Source: Paenibacillus herberti (GTDB lineage Bacteria > Bacillota > Bacilli > Paenibacillales > Paenibacillaceae). From it: a stretch of 64,000 nt of DNA. Position numbers and translations under genes: made by a program. Shown one piece after another: positions 1-9,419 of the stretch (positions are counted from its first letter, which is position 1; every line of letters begins with the position of its first letter). The stretch spans positions 1,501,212 through 1,565,211 of the forward strand of contig NZ_NMUQ01000001.1 in assembly GCF_002233675.1 (NCBI RefSeq). Direction: 5' to 3'. The notes beneath the pieces are model-generated. The model worked only from the letters and a program-made list of their open reading frames with translations, searched no databases and had not been told where the DNA came from.

Positions 1-128
1 GCCGTAGCGGCTGCCATGTATGTCTCGATATGCGCGACGACAGGTTTAGAGTAGTAAAGCGGCAAACGCTGCTGTAACAAGTAGTTGCGTAGCGCGGAAT
101 GATCAGGTACGATGACGGTATGAGACAT
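1..128 (-). CDS. Transposase N-terminus (partial, cut by window edge)
   Basis: An open frame runs leftward from an ATG at 128 out of the window, giving 42 residues that begin MSHTVIVPDHSALRNYL. AAGGAGA lies at 133-139 on the minus strand, a good ribosome site. The stretch around YYSKPVVAHIETY recalls the N-terminus of DDE transposases of the IS701/IS4 kind common in Paenibacillus, but this is recognition from memory on a short piece. The neighbouring broken genes fit an insertion-sequence edge. The catalytic residues are outside the window. Confidence 0.45.
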   Translation of the reverse strand, partial: MSHTVIVPDHSALRNYLLQQRLPLYYSKPVVAHIETYMAAAT

Positions 129-283
129 AGCAATTTCTCCTTGGTGTGAAAATCGGTTGTGGTGACTACTTTTTACCACAAGGAGAACGCAATGTCTCTA
201 TTTTTTTGTCATTTTACAGTTCACTGGAAGTGAATTTGCTCATTTATAGTATTAAACGGTATTAAGGGAAAGGAGGTGGAACT

Positions 284-558
284 TTGAAAGGCGTACTTAA
301 ATTGTTTGCGGCAGGAACTATAGGCGCATGCCTAGTCACTGGAGGAGCATACATCTATGTAGACAGTGCATCAGTAACCTGCGGCAGGAGATCCACGATG
401 CCTAAATTCCCGAATCATCCACCCCAATAAACGGAGCCGGATCGCCTCTTGATGATTTCAAAATACAATTGCTATCTGATACTCTTCCCGGTAGAGTCAT
501 AAACGCCAATCATACCTCAAGAGCCAACGACATTATTGGGATTAGACCAAATTGCTGA
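284..558 (+). pseudogene. Broken gene for a small exported or membrane-anchored protein
   Basis: A strong ribosome site (AGGAGGTG, 271-278) precedes a TTG at 284. The first 30 or so codons encode a hydrophobic N-terminus (LKGVLKLFAAGTIGACLV), a signal or membrane anchor. In that frame the protein stops at 430 after 48 codons. From about 373 a second frame continues with plausible protein (IPESSTPINGAGSPLDDF) to a stop at 556-558, interrupted by a TAA at 403-405. A live start with a body split over two frames suggests decay by frameshift and nonsense mutation. I do not recognise the family. A genuine 48-residue peptide ending at 430 is the alternative. Confidence 0.4.
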
Positions 559-566
559 TATCGAAT

Positions 567-1763
567 TCAATCCAAAGTGGCAGCAGTGATACGGACGTCC
601 TTCAATGTTTCATATTCTCGTTTGAAATAATAGGAATAGACAATGGTAAAAAGAATCAGCAGCATGCTCGCCGCATCCAGCACCACCATCGCCTTGGTCA
701 TGCCAAATACGTTGCTCAGCAGTCCAAGACCGGCTATTGGCACAATGAAGCCCGAATATGCAGCCAGGTAATAAGTGGTGATAACCCGCGGGCGATCTTT
801 AGCTTCAGGCAGCTCACCCGCCAGCCGCAGGCTAACTTGGAACACCCATCCAGTGCCTAGCGCCTGTAAGGCGACACCGATCCAGAGCAGTAGAAGACTG
901 CTCTCCTGCCCGGAGAGCACAACCGTCCACGCTCCTGCGGCCAAAATGACGAGACCGGCTCTTAAGCGAATTACAGGGTGAGAAGGTAATGGCAGTAACT
1001 GCAGCAGTGCTCCCCCGCCCAGCAACAGCAAAGCGAGAAGTCCGCTGATGGATAGATCCGTACTCTTTAACACACTGACGACGAATGTCGGGATTAACGA
1101 GAGAACAATGCCGTTTATGGTGAAAAGCGTAAATACCGGCAAGGCAGCCATCAACCAGAAGTGTCGGCTCATGCCCGCCGGGACGCCAATGGAGATTTTA
1201 CCCCGTGCATCGTCCTCCGTCTGCTTCTTGTTAGGCAGTGTCTCAATCAAGGCCGCGCTGATTAGCAAAAGAAAAATGAATAAAAGATATGGCGTACGCG
1301 AAGGAAAAGCGGGCATGTACTCCGTAATTAATCCGGAGATGGCCGGCCCAAGGCCAAAGCCAAACGAAATCGTAATTCCCGAGAGTAGAATAGCTCTAGC
1401 CGAGAGGCCTTGCGAAGCAAAGCGCAGCAGGTATGGAACCGCCGCACCTGTGAACAGTCCGTAAGCTGCGCCTTCCAGCATACGGGCTGCGTAAAGCATC
1501 CAAGGCGCGTTGTTGGCCAAAAACAGGATCGACGAGACGACGGCCAGCCAGATCGCAAGTCGAATCACCTTTTTCAACCCCCAAAAGGCGCCGCGGGCCC
1601 CCGTGATAAGCAGTACTGGAAGCAGCACAACCGCATAGGAAACAAACAACAAGCTAAGCTCCAGGCTGTTCAGTCCGTAACGGAGACGATAAAGCGGAAA
1701 CAACGGAGATACAGCGGTTGCCACTAGGGACATAATAAGAATAATGGAAAGCATTCGTTTCAT
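567..1763 (-). CDS. MFS transporter
   Basis: A 398-residue integral membrane protein with about twelve hydrophobic segments and a central cytoplasmic loop near residues 180-200 (NKKQTEDDARGK), the size and layout of a major facilitator superfamily drug or metabolite exporter. It starts at an ATG at 1763 behind AGGAGG. A TetR-family gene lies directly upstream in the same direction. An operator-like palindrome (1799-1810) sits between them, so repression by that regulator with induction by an exported compound is the natural reading. The substrate cannot be told from sequence. Confidence 0.85.
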   Translation of the reverse strand: MKRMLSIILIMSLVATAVSPLFPLYRLRYGLNSLELSLLFVSYAVVLLPVLLITGARGAFWGLKKVIRLAIWLAVVSSILFLANNAPWMLYAARMLEGAAYGLFTGAAVPYLLRFASQGLSARAILLSGITISFGFGLGPAISGLITEYMPAFPSRTPYLLFIFLLLISAALIETLPNKKQTEDDARGKISIGVPAGMSRHFWLMAALPVFTLFTINGIVLSLIPTFVVSVLKSTDLSISGLLALLLLGGGALLQLLPLPSHPVIRLRAGLVILAAGAWTVVLSGQESSLLLLWIGVALQALGTGWVFQVSLRLAGELPEAKDRPRVITTYYLAAYSGFIVPIAGLGLLSNVFGMTKAMVVLDAASMLLILFTIVYSYYFKREYETLKDVRITAATLD

Positions 1764-1798
1764 GGAAGCAACCTCCTAACAGTTCGATAATTTTATTT

Positions 1799-1810
1799 GA
1801 ACGATCGTTC
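1799..1810. promoter_or_regulatory. Operator-like palindrome upstream of the MFS gene
   Basis: GAACGATCGTTC is a perfect 12-bp palindrome 36 bp upstream of the MFS start. A nearly identical copy lies upstream of the tetR gene at 2475-2486. Two copies flanking a TetR gene are typical of its operators. Confidence 0.6.
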
Positions 1811-1832
1811 CAAAATGAACATGGGGAAACCG

Positions 1833-2420
1833 TTAGAACACGGCTTCAATCGCCATCCGGCACGCATCCGGTATCGTCTCGCGTCCAGTCGCGGTGCGGG
1901 CGCTAGCATGAATTCCCTGCTTTATCACCAGCAGGAATCGGGCAGTCTCACGAGTGTTAACGCCCTGCCGAAGCAGGCTGCGATTGCCGGCATCCTCCAG
2001 GAAACGATACAGGACATCCTCCTGGTAAGTCATATAAGCCTCAACACACTCCACCACAGGCGGCAGCAAGGCCGCCGAACCAAGCGTTGAATTGGCCATA
2101 AAGCAGCCCCGGCCGCGCGACAGATTATGCATGGTGGATTCGCCAGAAGCTTCCAAAAAATCCTGCAGCTGTTGCCGCGGATCGGCCTCACGCCGCTCCA
2201 GCTTCGAGAACAGCTCGCGCTCCTGTTTTTCGCGGAACCGGTTAATACAGCTGACAAACAACGTTTCTTTGTCTCCGAATGTCTCGTAAAGACTCCCACG
2301 GTTAATGCCCATGGCTGAGCATAACTCTTGAACGGAAGCCGCTTCAAATCCTTTCACCCAAAATAGCTCCAAAGCCTTATCCAGCGCCTCGGAAGGGTCG
2401 AACTCTTTCGGTCGCGCCAC
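1833..2420 (-). CDS. TetR/AcrR family transcriptional regulator
   Basis: A 195-residue protein with an N-terminal TetR helix-turn-helix at residues 10-55 (ALELFWVKGFEAASVQEL, then GINRGSLYETFGDKE) and a variable ligand-binding C-terminus. Length and motif are typical of one-domain TetR repressors. It begins with GTG at 2420 behind GAGGGGAGAAGAGGAGA. It is followed by the MFS gene in the same orientation. Matching palindromes lie in front of both genes, so autorepression plus control of the exporter is inferred. Confidence 0.9.
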   Translation of the reverse strand: MARPKEFDPSEALDKALELFWVKGFEAASVQELCSAMGINRGSLYETFGDKETLFVSCINRFREKQERELFSKLERREADPRQQLQDFLEASGESTMHNLSRGRGCFMANSTLGSAALLPPVVECVEAYMTYQEDVLYRFLEDAGNRSLLRQGVNTRETARFLLVIKQGIHASARTATGRETIPDACRMAIEAVF

Positions 2421-2474
2421 TCTCCTCTTCTCCCCTCGATGTTAGTTCCCTTTAGCCACAGTATATTCATTTCG

Positions 2475-2486
2475 GAACGATCGGTC
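2475..2486. promoter_or_regulatory. Second operator-like palindrome upstream of tetR
   Basis: GAACGATCGGTC differs at one base from the copy at 1799-1810. It lies about 55 bp upstream of the tetR start, where a repressor would overlap the promoter. Confidence 0.55.
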
Positions 2487-2540
2487 AAGAACGTCTTTTC
2501 ATACGCAGCCCTAGTGAGCCGCGCATGAATACTCTACTGT

Positions 2541-3878
2541 TTAACTGATTGGCTTAATAAGATCGTTGGATAGGCGGAATGCGTAAAGCTTGCCTTCCCC
2601 CTGTACAAAAAGCATATTTCCTGCTACCTGGAAAGGACCATATCTCCGAGAATCTGTCTGAAAACGGAACTCCGCCTTGGCCGTCTTTACGTTAAGTGCA
2701 TATACCTCGCCGTCCGTCTGACCAACATACATGCCAGAATGAACAAAATTCACCTGGCTTGCGGGATTATCCAGTCCCTCATAGTACACAAGCGTCCCAT
2801 CAGACAGTTTACGCCCATAAATGCCAAGGTTGCTGGGAGCTTGATAAAAGAACTTTCCATTATACGGACCCGCGATTAGCTCGCCTCCAGTGTTAATCGA
2901 TTTTGCATTTACGGCATTTGGATCGTTGGTCAACTTATAAAAAAGCACCTTGTCCGTCTGGGTTACGATATAAACGGTATTTCCTTCGATTGTGACTCTT
3001 TTGGGACTCTGACCCAGATTATCCATGTTAGGATCAGGTTTCCCATATTTCAGACCTTCGATTATTGTCCCTGTTTTGGCATTGACGATATCCAATTTAG
3101 CGAGATATTCCGTCCCATCCATACGCGGCCAGTCATCGTTAAAGTACAAACGATCCCCGTCCACCTTCAGTAGCGCGCCATGGCTGCCGTCCATTCTCCA
3201 TAATGTTTTCCCTGTCATTTTATCAAAGGCATAATAAGTGTTAACTGTGAGAGCCCCTGATTCCATCGCACCTGCGAGCAATATGTTATCCAACATATAA
3301 GTATTACCGCTGCCGCCGCTATCGCTCGGAACGGACCAGTTCAGCTTGCCGGACGATATTTTAATAGAGGCCAGTTTTGTGCCTGAAAATATGTATAATG
3401 CCCCATCGTCAGCCAATACACGGGAAATCATCTTCTCTTTTGTCTGATAAATCTTCGCTCCTTTGCCTGTTTTCGGATTCACTTTGAATACATTGCCGGA
3501 TTTATCCCCAACAAATACAAACCCGTCAGCGGCCGTAACCGTATCACCTTGGAGCTTCGCACCAAAGCTCCAGAGAGCCTTGCCTTTAGTCATATCGCGG
3601 GCGATAAGCTTGCCGGATTTGACATAAAACACCTTGTTGTCATTAAGTACAGGTGGCACGATGACGCGACTATGCTCTGCAGGTTTGTCTATATCCGCGG
3701 TCCATATCGGCGCAGCGGCAGGCGTTGTATTTTCAAACGCAAAGGAAGTTTCCAGCGTATAATTCTGTCCGCTGCCGTAAGGCGCAGATGCAGTAGCTGT
3801 ATTGTTTAATGATCCTGAAAGGATTATTACCGCTCCGGCTGCTGCCGCGCTAATTGATGTCAGGGATCTTTTCATCAT
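2541..3878 (-). CDS. Secreted PQQ-like beta-propeller repeat protein
   Basis: A 445-residue protein with an N-terminal signal sequence (basic MMKRS, then about 20 hydrophobic residues ending near TATASA). The body has repeated blade-like units with the pattern VYFVKSGKLIARD, LYIFSGTKLASI, VYALNVKTAKAEF, typical of PQQ-like (outer-membrane-protein-B-like) propellers. I start it at 3878, where the ATG sits eight bases after GGAGG; a start further upstream would put coding sequence before the signal. It lies 34 bp after the stalk-domain gene set and is probably co-transcribed. Role unknown; such propellers usually serve extracellular binding or scaffolding, not enzymatic PQQ chemistry. Confidence 0.8.
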   Translation of the reverse strand: MMKRSLTSISAAAAGAVIILSGSLNNTATASAPYGSGQNYTLETSFAFENTTPAAAPIWTADIDKPAEHSRVIVPPVLNDNKVFYVKSGKLIARDMTKGKALWSFGAKLQGDTVTAADGFVFVGDKSGNVFKVNPKTGKGAKIYQTKEKMISRVLADDGALYIFSGTKLASIKISSGKLNWSVPSDSGGSGNTYMLDNILLAGAMESGALTVNTYYAFDKMTGKTLWRMDGSHGALLKVDGDRLYFNDDWPRMDGTEYLAKLDIVNAKTGTIIEGLKYGKPDPNMDNLGQSPKRVTIEGNTVYIVTQTDKVLFYKLTNDPNAVNAKSINTGGELIAGPYNGKFFYQAPSNLGIYGRKLSDGTLVYYEGLDNPASQVNFVHSGMYVGQTDGEVYALNVKTAKAEFRFQTDSRRYGPFQVAGNMLFVQGEGKLYAFRLSNDLIKPIS

Positions 3879-3912
3879 CCTAACTTCCTCCTTTAATCCC
3901 TCATTAATCTGT

Positions 3913-5160
3913 TTATTTCTTTGCAACGATCTCAAAAGGGGCTGAATCATAAACCCGAATCATTCCCTTCCCTGCCTGGGGCGGCTTCATCGTACCGTCT
4001 GAAGCTTTACCTGTAACGGGTAGCTTAAAACTAAAATCAAACATCCCAAAGCGGGCTTTTCCTGTATAAATCAGTAACCTCGAGTCGCTCGTACTTGCAT
4101 CGGTCGAAAGAAGCGGCTCCCAAAACACGGCAACCTCACTCGTTTCTTTCCAAAAGGAATCATTATGCCCTTTGATCCGAACCATATCGCCAATTTTAGC
4201 CTTCCCAGGCTGCAAGCTTAACTCTGGCTTTGAAACATAAAGTTGTTTAAATACACGGGAGGCCTCCTGATCACGCAGCACGAGCCTTTTGCCAAATCCC
4301 ATCCCTGTGGCAATTCCACCAGAGGCTCCGTAAAGCGATATGGAGTCCCCATCTTTAAAATCAACCCAAACTCCATGAAAAAAGGTGTCCGGGAACACCT
4401 CCTCCTCAAACGATTCCTCCACTCCCTTGGCAGCCAGCTTTTTCAAGACTCCGCACACTGCATTTAGCGGGTTACGATCTTCTTTTTTGGCACTGAGAAG
4501 CGGTACATACGTTAGATCTCCACTCTGCATACTAACTTCTTTTAATGTTTCTGGTGTGCATATAGCAGCAAGCTCATAAACATTTCGGCGTTTCGGAAGC
4601 GCCGCCCTCTCCTTTTCGTATGAAGGCCGCTCATAGGAGAAGCGAGTATAAACATCCTTTTTACCGTCTATTGGACTATCCATATAAAAATCCAGCACTC
4701 CGTTACCCATGTCGCCTATGTAACGCAATTCATCGCCACGGTATGGGGTTGTATTGGTACGGGCGTATTCCAGCTCTTTTCCCTCAAGCAGTTGATCAGC
4801 AAGCACAACGACGGAGTTGTCTTTAAGATCAATAAGCGTCAGCATTCCGGACGACTGGGGACGTACAACTAGATAATCGCTGCCAATGGCAGTGATGGAA
4901 TAAATATCATTCACTCCTGTCAGCTTTGGTATGTCATATTCCTTCTCAACCGAAACGGCTTCGTTGTAGACCGTAACCGTCTTCCCGTCGGTTAGCACGC
5001 TATATTGCTTCCATTTGTCTGAATGGTACGTCTGGTAACTCTTCACGCTCGGCTCAAGACGGTTTTTATAACTCACTTTTGTTCGTCGAATTATTTTGTT
5101 GTTGAGCTGTAATTCGGTTAAGCCAAGCTCCTTGTCGCTCCAGCATGTCATCGTAATCAT
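3913..5160 (-). CDS. Exported-type protein, probable C-terminal part of the stalk-domain protein
   Basis: A 415-codon frame with beta-rich sequence (for example KQYSVLTDGKTVTVYN and YLVVRPQSSGMLTLIDLKDN) and no signal peptide. It overlaps the signal-bearing stalk-domain frame (5066-5626) by 95 bases in another reading frame. No ribosome site stands before the ATG at 5160, which lies inside the upstream gene. I infer that the two frames are one original secreted protein split by a frameshift, or by a base error in the sequence. A separate translationally coupled protein is the alternative. Confidence 0.55.
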   Translation of the reverse strand: MITMTCWSDKELGLTELQLNNKIIRRTKVSYKNRLEPSVKSYQTYHSDKWKQYSVLTDGKTVTVYNEAVSVEKEYDIPKLTGVNDIYSITAIGSDYLVVRPQSSGMLTLIDLKDNSVVVLADQLLEGKELEYARTNTTPYRGDELRYIGDMGNGVLDFYMDSPIDGKKDVYTRFSYERPSYEKERAALPKRRNVYELAAICTPETLKEVSMQSGDLTYVPLLSAKKEDRNPLNAVCGVLKKLAAKGVEESFEEEVFPDTFFHGVWVDFKDGDSISLYGASGGIATGMGFGKRLVLRDQEASRVFKQLYVSKPELSLQPGKAKIGDMVRIKGHNDSFWKETSEVAVFWEPLLSTDASTSDSRLLIYTGKARFGMFDFSFKLPVTGKASDGTMKPPQAGKGMIRVYDSAPFEIVAKK

Positions 5161-5626
5161 CGAGGCGTTTCATAGTGGCTGTATTCGTTAAAGAATCCCA
5201 TTGCACACTCGCCCCTGTCACTTCCGCAAAAAATCGTAGTGGAGCAAACAACGTCCCGTTTACATTGCGGAGCGGGCTTGATAAACGAATCGTTTTATCG
5301 TTAACGGCTGCTTCCATAGAGTCAGCGCTAAGTTTCACCAAAAGCTCAGGATAGCTCATGAGCACCGTTTTTGAATTTATGTCCCATTTCACTATGCTTC
5401 CAAGCAGCCCGCCGACATCCCTTAACGGGAGAAATGCAACTCCTTTGTCAATAAATGCAGCAGCTTTGGTTTTATACTCGGAACCGTTGAAAATAAGCCG
5501 GATACCGCCTGCTTTTGCTTCGGCAGCACTTGCCTTGGAAGAAGCTCCATTAGCGGGAATAGATAATAGCAAGCAGACGGCCATTGCCGCAGAAAGTATA
5601 AGAGAAGACCTCTTTAATCGTGCCAA
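5066..5626 (-). CDS. Copper-amine-oxidase-like N-terminal (stalk) domain protein
   Basis: A 186-residue protein with a signal sequence (KRSSLILSAAMAVCLLLS, cleavage near residue 28-35). A stalk domain follows: IRLIFNGSEYKTKAAAFIDKG..AFLPLRDVGGLLG near residues 42-75, and LRNVNGTLFAPLRFFAEVTG near 115-135. Such domains sit at the N-terminus of many Paenibacillus cell-surface proteins and are normally followed by another domain in the same chain. Here the frame stops soon after the stalk, and the next frame (+1 relative to this one) continues with extracellular-looking protein, so this is probably the first half of a broken gene. Confidence 0.7.
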   Translation of the reverse strand: MARLKRSSLILSAAMAVCLLLSIPANGASSKASAAEAKAGGIRLIFNGSEYKTKAAAFIDKGVAFLPLRDVGGLLGSIVKWDINSKTVLMSYPELLVKLSADSMEAAVNDKTIRLSSPLRNVNGTLFAPLRFFAEVTGASVQWDSLTNTATMKRLDDYDDMLERQGAWLNRITAQQQNNSTNKSEL

Positions 5627-5709
5627 ATGAATGAACCCCCTCTAACCGATTGAAAACCTGGATTATCTCAAACTTAGACGCATACAAATATGGAAAGTTA
5701 CGGGAATAA

Positions 5710-5970
5710 TCAAAAATTTGATCTGCTTTTTACGGCGGGTTGAGTCGGTGATGAAACAACATTGAAGCCAATCGTCGTCTCTTCAAGTACTTCAATGAGC
5801 GGAGCGAGCCGGGAATACAGCTCTTTCCTTCGCTCGGTCGGAATCATTTTACGTGCTGGTCTTATGAATAAAGGCTCTCCAACCTCCGCCTCCAATGCAG
5901 CCAGTTACTGGCTCATCGCAGGCTGCGTCATAATTCTCAACTTTCCCGCTTCGTAGACCCCTCCCCGATG
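5710..5970 (-). pseudogene. LysR-family regulator remnant
   Basis: Read on the minus strand, the frame gives EAGKLRIMTQPAMSQ, an in-frame TAA where a tyrosine or glutamine is expected, then LAALEAEVGEPLFIRPARK and PTERRKELYSRLAPLIEVLEE. This is the classical LysR winged-helix pattern. The start, the nonsense position and the whole effector domain are defective or missing, so this is a relic. Confidence 0.75.
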
Positions 5971-5973
5971 GTT

Positions 5974-6005
5974 AAAATAAAAAGGCTACCCACATCCGGG
6001 CAGCC
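5974..6005 (-). terminator. Rho-independent terminator
   Basis: On the minus strand GGCTGCCC and GGGTAGCC form an 8-bp stem (one G-U pair) around six bases, followed by TTTTTATTTT. It closes the small gene at 6063. Confidence 0.7.
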
Positions 6006-6062
6006 GTTACAAGAAAGTATCATTGCTGATTGCAACTACTATACAGCCGCCAGCTTTCTCCA

Positions 6063-6257
6063 TCAATGATCGTAATAGTATTGCTTGATGTAATAGTGGG
6101 AGCTATTCAAGTTAGTCGTTGACTGGCAGTCTGCACAGAGAAGCTCACCCGTAGCTGCTGGTTTGCTCTCGCAGGTGAAGCATGTCGGGGTCTCCGAGGA
6201 ATTTGACATAGGCAGCGGATAGAGACCTGGTGAAGGATTCATTTTCATCGTAATCAT
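6063..6257 (-). CDS. Small zinc-ribbon-like protein
   Basis: About 64 residues with two CxxC pairs (CFTCES and CADCQ) spaced like a small metal-binding knuckle, and a C-terminus rich in tyrosine and histidine (SSHYYIKQYYYDH). AAGAAAGG lies just upstream, but the spacing does not decide between a TTG at 6260, an ATG at 6257 and an ATG at 6248. It has its own terminator. The family is not recognised; the cysteine pattern only suggests metal binding. Confidence 0.5.
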   Translation of the reverse strand: MITMKMNPSPGLYPLPMSNSSETPTCFTCESKPAATGELLCADCQSTTNLNSSHYYIKQYYYDH

Positions 6258-6284
6258 CAACCTTTCTTAGTTTGATTTATCTCA

Positions 6285-7898
6285 TTAATAGTTCATGTCA
6301 CGAAGGAAGGGATAAGCGACTGTCGTCAAAAACTCAGGCAGTTCTTCCGCGACGGTCATCTCGCGGAACAATTCAGCAACTTGGCGGAGCAATTCTATTT
6401 TCATCCCATTGTCCGTACTTTCCGCTAGTTGACGCTCCAACTCTTCATCCAGCCACAGATCTAGCAGTTCTCCCGTAAAACGCCGTCCATCTGCCAGTAT
6501 CCCTCTTGGATGATGTAGCCACTGCCACAGCTGAGCACGGGATATTTCCGCTGTTGCCACATCCTCCATCAACCCTTGAATCGGCACCGCTCCTGTTCCG
6601 CCCAGCCAAGCCGCTACATATTGAATGCCGACGGACAGATTTGTTCTGACACCTTGCTCCGTAATGACTCCTTCCGGCAGCTCCAGCAGCTGTTCCGCAG
6701 TGCAATCCGGCCCATCCGGAATAGCTCCGAGTTGATGGGGTCCAGGCATAAGAGTATCAAACACTTCTCTTGCGACCGGCACAAGCGCCGGATGGGCGAC
6801 CCAGGTGCCATCATGACCGAGCCTTACCTCGCGCAGCTTATCTCGGCGAACCTTATCCAGTGCTTCGGCGTTGGCGGCGGGGTTGTTCTTGATCGGTATT
6901 TGTGCGGCCATACCGCCAATGCAATGTGCGCCGCGCTTATGGCATGTTCGTACCGCAAGCGTGGCATACGCGGACATGAACGGCGTGTCCATCGTCACCA
7001 AGCCGCGATCGGGCAGGATGATATCAGGATGGCGGCGGAGCTTTTTGATATAGGAGAAGATATAATCCCAGCGGCCGCAATTGAGTCCGTCGATATGGTC
7101 CTTAAGCGCGTAGAGAATTTCCTCCATCTCAAATGCAGCTGGCAGCGTCTCGATCAGCACCGTCGCACGGAATGTCCCCCGCTCCAGATGGAACTCCTCT
7201 TCGGTATGAAGAAACACATTCGCCCAAAGTACAGCCTCTTCCATACTCTCCAGCTTGGGGAGATACAAGAAGGCACCCTCACCCTTTAGCGCTTGCTCGC
7301 GAGCATTATGCCAAGCGAACAGTCCGAAGTCGAACAAACTTGCGGAAATCGGCTGGCCGTCCAGAAGAACATGTTTCTCTTCCATATGCCAGCCCCGTGG
7401 ACGTACTTTCAGCACAGCAGGTCGATCGGCCAGCTCATACAACTTACCTTCCGGGCTCGTGAAGCGGATCGTACCGGCATATGCATCGCGTATATTGCGT
7501 TGTCCGCCAACAGTATTGTTCCAGGTTGGAGAATTGGCGTCCTCAAGATCACACATGAACACTTGAGCGCCCGAATTAAGCGCGTTGATGACCATTTTGC
7601 GATCCCCCGCTGGGCCGGTAATCTCCACACGCCGATCCTGCAACGACGGTGGAGCGGGCTGAACCTTCCAATTACCACTGCGAATGGGGGCGGTATCTTG
7701 GCGGAAGTCTGGTTTTTCTCCGCTGTCGAACGCCACTTGCCGTCGAGCCCGCTCATGCAGTAATGCTTGGCGCCGCTCCCCGAACTGCTCCTCCAATCGC
7801 CTGACGAATGCGAGTGCCTCCGGGTGGAGCCATTGCTCGGCTTCCGGCTCCAGCTTAGGCGCATTCAGCGTGAGTCCAGCCAACTGCTGCTCGTTCAT
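6285..7898 (-). CDS. aceB: Malate synthase A
   Basis: A 537-residue protein of normal length for malate synthase A, which condenses glyoxylate with acetyl-CoA to give malate in the glyoxylate shunt. The family signature region is present ([31 protein letters not shown], residues about 245-280), as are the N-terminal DLEDANSP and VRPRGWH blocks. The ATG overlaps the aceA stop as ATGA, so the two are translationally coupled, with GGAGG just upstream. Confidence 0.96.
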   Translation of the reverse strand: MNEQQLAGLTLNAPKLEPEAEQWLHPEALAFVRRLEEQFGERRQALLHERARRQVAFDSGEKPDFRQDTAPIRSGNWKVQPAPPSLQDRRVEITGPAGDRKMVINALNSGAQVFMCDLEDANSPTWNNTVGGQRNIRDAYAGTIRFTSPEGKLYELADRPAVLKVRPRGWHMEEKHVLLDGQPISASLFDFGLFAWHNAREQALKGEGAFLYLPKLESMEEAVLWANVFLHTEEEFHLERGTFRATVLIETLPAAFEMEEILYALKDHIDGLNCGRWDYIFSYIKKLRRHPDIILPDRGLVTMDTPFMSAYATLAVRTCHKRGAHCIGGMAAQIPIKNNPAANAEALDKVRRDKLREVRLGHDGTWVAHPALVPVAREVFDTLMPGPHQLGAIPDGPDCTAEQLLELPEGVITEQGVRTNLSVGIQYVAAWLGGTGAVPIQGLMEDVATAEISRAQLWQWLHHPRGILADGRRFTGELLDLWLDEELERQLAESTDNGMKIELLRQVAELFREMTVAEELPEFLTTVAYPFLRDMNY

Positions 7899-9202
7899 GC
7901 ATGTTCCTCCTCGGAGGTAGCTGCTGCAAACTGCGCTGCCTCCGTTGATTCAGCCAGTGCACCTGTGCTGGCCAGTCCTCCGCTGACAACCTGGATTACC
8001 GCGTCAAAATACCCCGTACCAACCTCCCGCTGGTGTCTGGTCGCTTCATAACCAAGCGGTTCAGCGGCAAACTCCGCTTGCTGCAGCTCGGAGTACGCGG
8101 CCATGCCGCGATCGCGATAATCGCGAGCCAGCGTGAACATGCTGTAATTGAGTGCGTGAAATCCGGCTAACGTGACAAACTGGAATTTGTAACCAAGCTT
8201 GCCGAGCTCCTGCTGGAAGGTTGCGATTTCCGAATCGCTGAGCTTCTTTTTCCAGTTGAAGGAGGGGGAGCAGTTATAGGCGAGCAGCTTGCCGGGATAT
8301 GCCGCGTGGATTGCCTCCGCGAACTGACGCGCTTCCTGCAAATCCGGCTCCGAAGTTTCACACCAGACGAGGTCAGCATAAGGAGCATAAGCCAGCCCGC
8401 GAGCAATGGCTTGATCCAGTCCGGCTCTCACGTAATGAAAGCCCTCCGAGGAGCAATTGCCCGTTAAGAATGGATGATCCGCAGGATCAACATCACTAGT
8501 GAGCAGCTTAGCTGCATGTGCATCGGTACGGGCGATCAGCACCGTATCAACTCCCAGTACATCAGCCGCCAGCCGCGCAGATACCAGATGGCGTACCGCC
8601 TGCTGGGTTGGCAGCAACACTTTGCCGCCGAGATGGCCGCATTTCTTTTCCGAAGAGAGCTGATCTTCTAGATGTACACCTGCTGCTCCCGCCTCGATCA
8701 TCGACTTCATCAGCTCGAACACATTCAGCGCCCCACCGAAACCAGCCTCCGCATCCGCCACGATAGGGATGAAAAAGTCGATGTCACCGCTGCCCTCCGA
8801 ATGCTGAATCTGATCCGCGCGCTGCAGTGCCTGATTGATCCGTTTCACCACACTCGGCACGCTGTTAGAGGGATACAAGCTCTGATCCGGGTACATTTGT
8901 CCTGCCAGATTGGCATCCGCAGCGACCTGCCAACCGCTTAGGTAGATGGCCTTCAGGCCGGCTTTTGCCTGCTGGACCGCTTGGTTACCGGTGAGCGCGC
9001 CGAGCGCGTGAACGAAATCTTCCTCGTGCAGAGAGTCCCATAACTTGCTTGCGCATCGAGATGCGATCGTATGTTCGATTAAAATCGATCCTCGCAATTT
9101 TAGCACATCTTCCGTGCTGTAAGGCCGCTCGATGCCGTCGTAACGAGGGGCGCTCCAGCGCTCCAACAGCTGCTGCTTCTGATCTTCCTGGTTGCGGCTC
9201 AT
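7895..9202 (-). CDS. aceA: Isocitrate lyase
   Basis: A 435-residue cytosolic enzyme that splits isocitrate into glyoxylate and succinate. The catalytic loop KKCGH is present at about residues 188-192, together with the TIM-barrel blocks [14 protein letters not shown] and VHLEDQL. It is the first enzyme of the glyoxylate shunt, coupled to aceB (4-base overlap). Its start overlaps the stop of a small CxxCxGxG protein by one base (TGATG). The three genes form one operon behind the promoter at 9420-9449. Confidence 0.97.
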   Translation of the reverse strand: MSRNQEDQKQQLLERWSAPRYDGIERPYSTEDVLKLRGSILIEHTIASRCASKLWDSLHEEDFVHALGALTGNQAVQQAKAGLKAIYLSGWQVAADANLAGQMYPDQSLYPSNSVPSVVKRINQALQRADQIQHSEGSGDIDFFIPIVADAEAGFGGALNVFELMKSMIEAGAAGVHLEDQLSSEKKCGHLGGKVLLPTQQAVRHLVSARLAADVLGVDTVLIARTDAHAAKLLTSDVDPADHPFLTGNCSSEGFHYVRAGLDQAIARGLAYAPYADLVWCETSEPDLQEARQFAEAIHAAYPGKLLAYNCSPSFNWKKKLSDSEIATFQQELGKLGYKFQFVTLAGFHALNYSMFTLARDYRDRGMAAYSELQQAEFAAEPLGYEATRHQREVGTGYFDAVIQVVSGGLASTGALAESTEAAQFAAATSEEEHA

Positions 9203-9372
9203 CAGAACTCCCCTCCATAACCAAGCTCGAGAACGCCAGATCCTTCACAGCGCGGACAGCGCTCGAATCCGGATGGTGCCACAGTGGATGCGCTCTGCTC
9301 AACTTGCTGGGACAAGCTCCTTAGCGGGTAGAGTTCCAGTTCTCCATTTCCTTCGCAGTGCGGGCAATCCAT
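9202..9372 (-). CDS. Small double CxxCxGxG zinc-knuckle protein leading the aceA-aceB operon
   Basis: A 56-residue protein beginning [10 protein letters not shown] and ending near [14 protein letters not shown]: two CxxCxGxG motifs, as in the zinc domain of DnaJ, separated by about 30 residues. I start it at 9372 because GGAG lies nine bases upstream; the upstream ATG at 9387 has no ribosome site. The stop overlaps the aceA ATG. It most likely binds one zinc ion. Its role is unknown; its position suggests a part in aceA expression, folding or regulation (inference). Confidence 0.65.
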   Translation of the reverse strand: MDCPHCEGNGELELYPLRSLSQQVEQSASTVAPSGFERCPRCEGSGVLELGYGGEF

Positions 9373-9419
9373 CTGGACCAGCTCCATTCTGTTATAGTTT
9401 GTTTCTTTTTGTTGATGTT

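Noticed and set aside
1799-1810. GAACGATCGTTC as a LexA box
   Set aside because: It fits GAAC-N4-GTTC, but the inner GATC departs from the RNRY pattern, and the twin site by tetR (GAACGATCGGTC) fits a TetR operator better.
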